This document shows positions 62,137 through 64,000 of a stretch of DNA of 64,000 nucleotides, in pieces (the stretch's first letter is position 1; the number at the start of each line of letters is the position of its first letter). The notes beneath the pieces are model-generated. The model searched no databases. It was not told where the DNA came from and saw only the letters and a list, made by a program, of their open reading frames with translations. Source of the stretch: Planctomycetaceae bacterium (GTDB lineage Bacteria > Planctomycetota > Planctomycetia > Pirellulales > Pirellulaceae); the NCBI GenBank assembly GCA_020638975.1, contig JACKHN010000021.1:50706-114705 (forward strand), written 5' to 3'. The position numbers were made by a program, and so were the translations under genes.

Positions 62137-62955
62137 ATGAAAGCTGTCTCAGTTGTCGTGATTGGAGTATTGCTGGCTACCTCACCCCAATTGGCGGCAC
62201 AAACGTCCGATCCGTTTGCGGATAATTTCAGTCCGTTCAGTGCTGGAGGCAATCCGTCAAAACGCGCCGTTCCAATTCTTGCAGATAGTAAACCGATACT
62301 ACCCGAAGTGGGCTCGCCTTCGAAGAAACCGTCGGCTGTTCTCATTGCACCACTCTTCCCTTCGTTCTCGATCGAGGGGCGGAACTCAGAATCTTGCACC
62401 CGCATCGAAAACGCTCTGAATGCTGAGACAACATTCGATTACCTTGATCAGCCCTTGAGAGATGTCATCCAAGATATCTCCTTCAACCACAACATTCCAA
62501 TCGTCATCGATCGGAAGGCCCTCGACGATTTCGGTATCGACACAGGCACACCGATTACAAAATCGATTAAGGGGATCAGCCTGCGTTCGGCGCTTCGGCT
62601 GATGCTTCGAGAACTCGAACTGACGTACGTCCTTCGCGATGAAGTACTCCAGATAACCACTCCCGATGCCGGCTGCGCCGAAACAACGACGCGTCTCTAC
62701 CCAGTTGCTGACCTACTTCCGCCGAACGGTGAAGGCGACGTTCTCGTGGATCTCATTAAGACGATGGTCGCGCCGAACTCATGGAGCGATTCAGGCGGTC
62801 CGGGTGCGATTGTTTACGTCGAACACCTTGAAACGATCGCCGTGCGACAGACCGACGGAGTCTTTCACTCGATAGATCAACTGCTCGCGGCGATAAAGCA
62901 ACAGCTTGTCGATAAGCAATCCAAACGTTCCGACAAGATCGAAGCTTCCGAGTAA
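62137..62955 (+). CDS. Periplasmic protein resembling secretin N-domains
   Basis: 272 residues. Signal peptide (1-22, MKAVSVVVIGVLLATSPQLA), a Pro/Ser-rich linker, then a domain (about 100-265) that aligns with the secretin at 27555-31361: FDYLDQPLRDVIQDISFNHN beside VNFNNRPLKEVLDTLASLSG, ALRLMLRELELTYVLRDEVL beside ALNLILEPLRLSYVIQNEVL, then WSDSGGPGAI beside WDEVGGPGAI. The secretin pore domain is missing. ATG at 62137 is chosen for the signal peptide; GGAAGG lies upstream. Third gene of the giant-protein operon, so it may be their outer-membrane-side partner. Confidence 0.78.
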   Translation: MKAVSVVVIGVLLATSPQLAAQTSDPFADNFSPFSAGGNPSKRAVPILADSKPILPEVGSPSKKPSAVLIAPLFPSFSIEGRNSESCTRIENALNAETTFDYLDQPLRDVIQDISFNHNIPIVIDRKALDDFGIDTGTPITKSIKGISLRSALRLMLRELELTYVLRDEVLQITTPDAGCAETTTRLYPVADLLPPNGEGDVLVDLIKTMVAPNSWSDSGGPGAIVYVEHLETIAVRQTDGVFHSIDQLLAAIKQQLVDKQSKRSDKIEASE

Positions 62956-63011
62956 GCTTGCTCCAGAAGCAAGATCTCGACAGTCGCCGACGACGAAGTG
63001 TTCGACGACGT

Positions 63012-63608
63012 TCACTCGGATCGACCAGCGAGTTGTCGCTCGACGTACTTGGCCAGTAGATCCGTCTCGATGTTCACTTCACCGCCAACTTGCAACTTAC
63101 CAAGTGTGGTGACTTGAAGTGTGTGCGGAATCAGTGCGACGCTGAATCGTTCGTCTTCGACATCGACCAGCGTCAAGCTGATCCCATCCACCGCAACCGA
63201 GCCTTTGCTGGCCATTTGTCGCGTCAGTGGCTTCGGAACACGGAACCAGAACTTGGACCAATCGTCGTCGTCTTGACGTTCATCGAGGGTCCCCACCGCG
63301 TCGATATGCCCGGTCACCAAATGGCCGCCCAATCGATCACCCAATTGCAGCGACCGCTCGAGATTGACGTAACTGCCTCCGGACAGTCTCCCTAGGTTAG
63401 TGCGGCTTAGCGTCTCTTCACCAGCATCAAAGCGGAAGCTTTCAGCGTCGTGTTCGACAACCGTCAGGCAGCACCCATTCACGGAAATACTGTCGCCGAG
63501 CTTAGCATCACGAGCTATCTCGGCGTTGCGGACCACGAGCCGGACGCCCGGCGGTCGCGACTGAACCGCGACGACATTCCCCATTGCTTCCACCAATCCG
63601 GTAAACAT
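63012..63608 (-). CDS. ribE: Riboflavin synthase, alpha subunit
   Basis: 198 residues with two lumazine-binding domains. It dismutates two 6,7-dimethyl-8-ribityllumazine molecules to riboflavin. Seen: the N-terminal MFTGLVEAMGNV, the first-domain DSISVNGCCLTVVEHDAESF, GGHLVTGHIDAVGT and, in the second domain, KGSVAVDGISLTLVDVEDERF with LIPHTLQVTTLG. Length fits the family. GGAG precedes the ATG. No riboswitch was seen upstream (63609-63700 on the minus strand), and the neighbouring genes are not riboflavin genes. Confidence 0.95.
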   Translation of the reverse strand: MFTGLVEAMGNVVAVQSRPPGVRLVVRNAEIARDAKLGDSISVNGCCLTVVEHDAESFRFDAGEETLSRTNLGRLSGGSYVNLERSLQLGDRLGGHLVTGHIDAVGTLDERQDDDDWSKFWFRVPKPLTRQMASKGSVAVDGISLTLVDVEDERFSVALIPHTLQVTTLGKLQVGGEVNIETDLLAKYVERQLAGRSE

Positions 63609-63700
63609 GCGTCGCTCCGTGATTTCTCTGGCTAACGGTTAGATGTTGTCTCAGTTGTAGCGCCAGAATCCCTGTTTCGCAATCGCGGGTTGCCCTTCTC

Positions 63701-63834
63701 AGGGCTTTTCAGTTTTTCAATCTGAATGGATTCGTACGACGGCGCTCCGAAGCCGTCGAGCAACGAATTACTGAGTTCGACGGCTTCGGAGAGCCGTCGT
63801 ACCAATTGTGCGGATTGAACAAAACGAAAGCCCT
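63701..63834. repeat. Composite ~134-nt palindromic element (copy B)
   Basis: Inner arms 63734-63761 and 63775-63802 (GTACGACGGC...) and outer arms AGGGCTTTT (63701-63709) and GAAAGCCCT (63826-63834), with a further CAATC/GATTG match. Same design as 41658-41790. Confidence 0.8.
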
Positions 63835-63858
63835 GTGGCCCTTCTGGCAGGGATAGTC

Positions 63859-63890
63859 AATCTGCCATTCATTGTGCAGAATGGCGGATT
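63859..63890. promoter_or_regulatory. Near-perfect 12-nt inverted repeat upstream of the last gene
   Basis: AATCTGCCATTC (63859-63870) and GAATGGCGGATT (63879-63890) pair at 11 of 12 positions with an 8-nt loop. It may be an operator or RNA hairpin before the gene that begins at 63974. Confidence 0.35.
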
Positions 63891-63973
63891 CGCAGCAGCC
63901 ACCAATATCGCTCTAGCATGCAATTAGCACGTTTTAGGCGTATCAGTACTCCAACGTTAGAAAGCGAGAAAAC

Positions 63974-64000
63974 ATGAGTATTATCGGAGCCATTCACGGG
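63974..64000 (+). CDS. Start of an unidentified gene, cut by the window end
   Basis: Only nine codons are visible (MSIIGAIHG). The frame opens with ATG and has no strong ribosome-binding site upstream. The text is too short to assign a family. Confidence 0.35.

Overview
The window (about 54 percent GC by eye) reads as a chromosomal segment of a planctomycete, most likely of the Pirellulaceae/Pirellulales. The reasons are a cytochrome-containing DUF1549/DUF1553 protein followed by a DUF1501 protein, a DUF1559 protein with a prepilin-type N-terminus, an exported dockerin protein with the FEPL-type N-terminal motif, a planctomycete-style type IV pilus/secretin locus, very large exported beta-rich proteins of unknown function, and several families of palindromic intergenic repeats. 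No plasmid, phage or IS transposase gene was seen, and there is no CRISPR array.

Layout: 1-735 is the 3' end of mnmG. 870-4373 has a good sigma-70 promoter, a ~200-nt leader whose Shine-Dalgarno sits in a hairpin loop, a HTH+receiver protein, a histidine kinase and an NhaC-type antiporter that starts with TTG at the kinase stop. 4461-9978 holds two tandem Uma2 genes, a DapA-family aldolase with an odd C-terminal helix, a glycosyltransferase-like membrane protein, a LuxR-type HTH protein and a MauE-like membrane protein. 10041-14236 holds two paralogous exported proteins ending in the same YGLPEPNFG-plus-membrane-segment tail, an Lnt-like nitrilase without its membrane domain, and a DUF1559 protein. 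14399-18634 is a hopanoid operon (shc, hpnH, hpnG); shc carries two in-frame palindromic insertions. 19111-27362 is a mixed region with a beta-domain exported protein, tRNA-Asp, a diguanylate cyclase, a TPR protein, two small proteins with good ribosome-binding sites, a uronate-isomerase-like protein, an ECF sigma factor and a DUF423 protein.

27555-38179 (minus strand) is a type IV pilus/secretin-like assembly locus: pilM fused to a pilN-like part, two anchored inner-membrane proteins, then, after a terminator and a new promoter, the secretin. Three of the four products share MYG/Gly-rich linkers. 38576-41422 is a GH38-like glycosidase, 41889-44231 the dockerin/HAF-type exported protein, and 45096-49819 the DUF1549/1553 and DUF1501 pair. 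50526-50669 (minus) is a candidate structured RNA with its own promoter and a perfect terminator, 40 nt before a small uncharacterised gene. 50803-62955 has an inositol-monophosphatase-family gene and a three-gene operon of giant exported proteins (1131 and 2304 residues) plus a small periplasmic protein that resembles the N-domains of the secretin 31 kb away. 63012-63608 is riboflavin synthase (ribE). The window ends in a composite palindromic repeat and the first nine codons of another gene.

The strongest items for follow-up are the twin in-frame palindromes in shc with a compensatory base change, the candidate RNA/attenuator at 50526-50669, the giant-protein/secretin-like operon at 51725-62955, and the palindromic repeat families.
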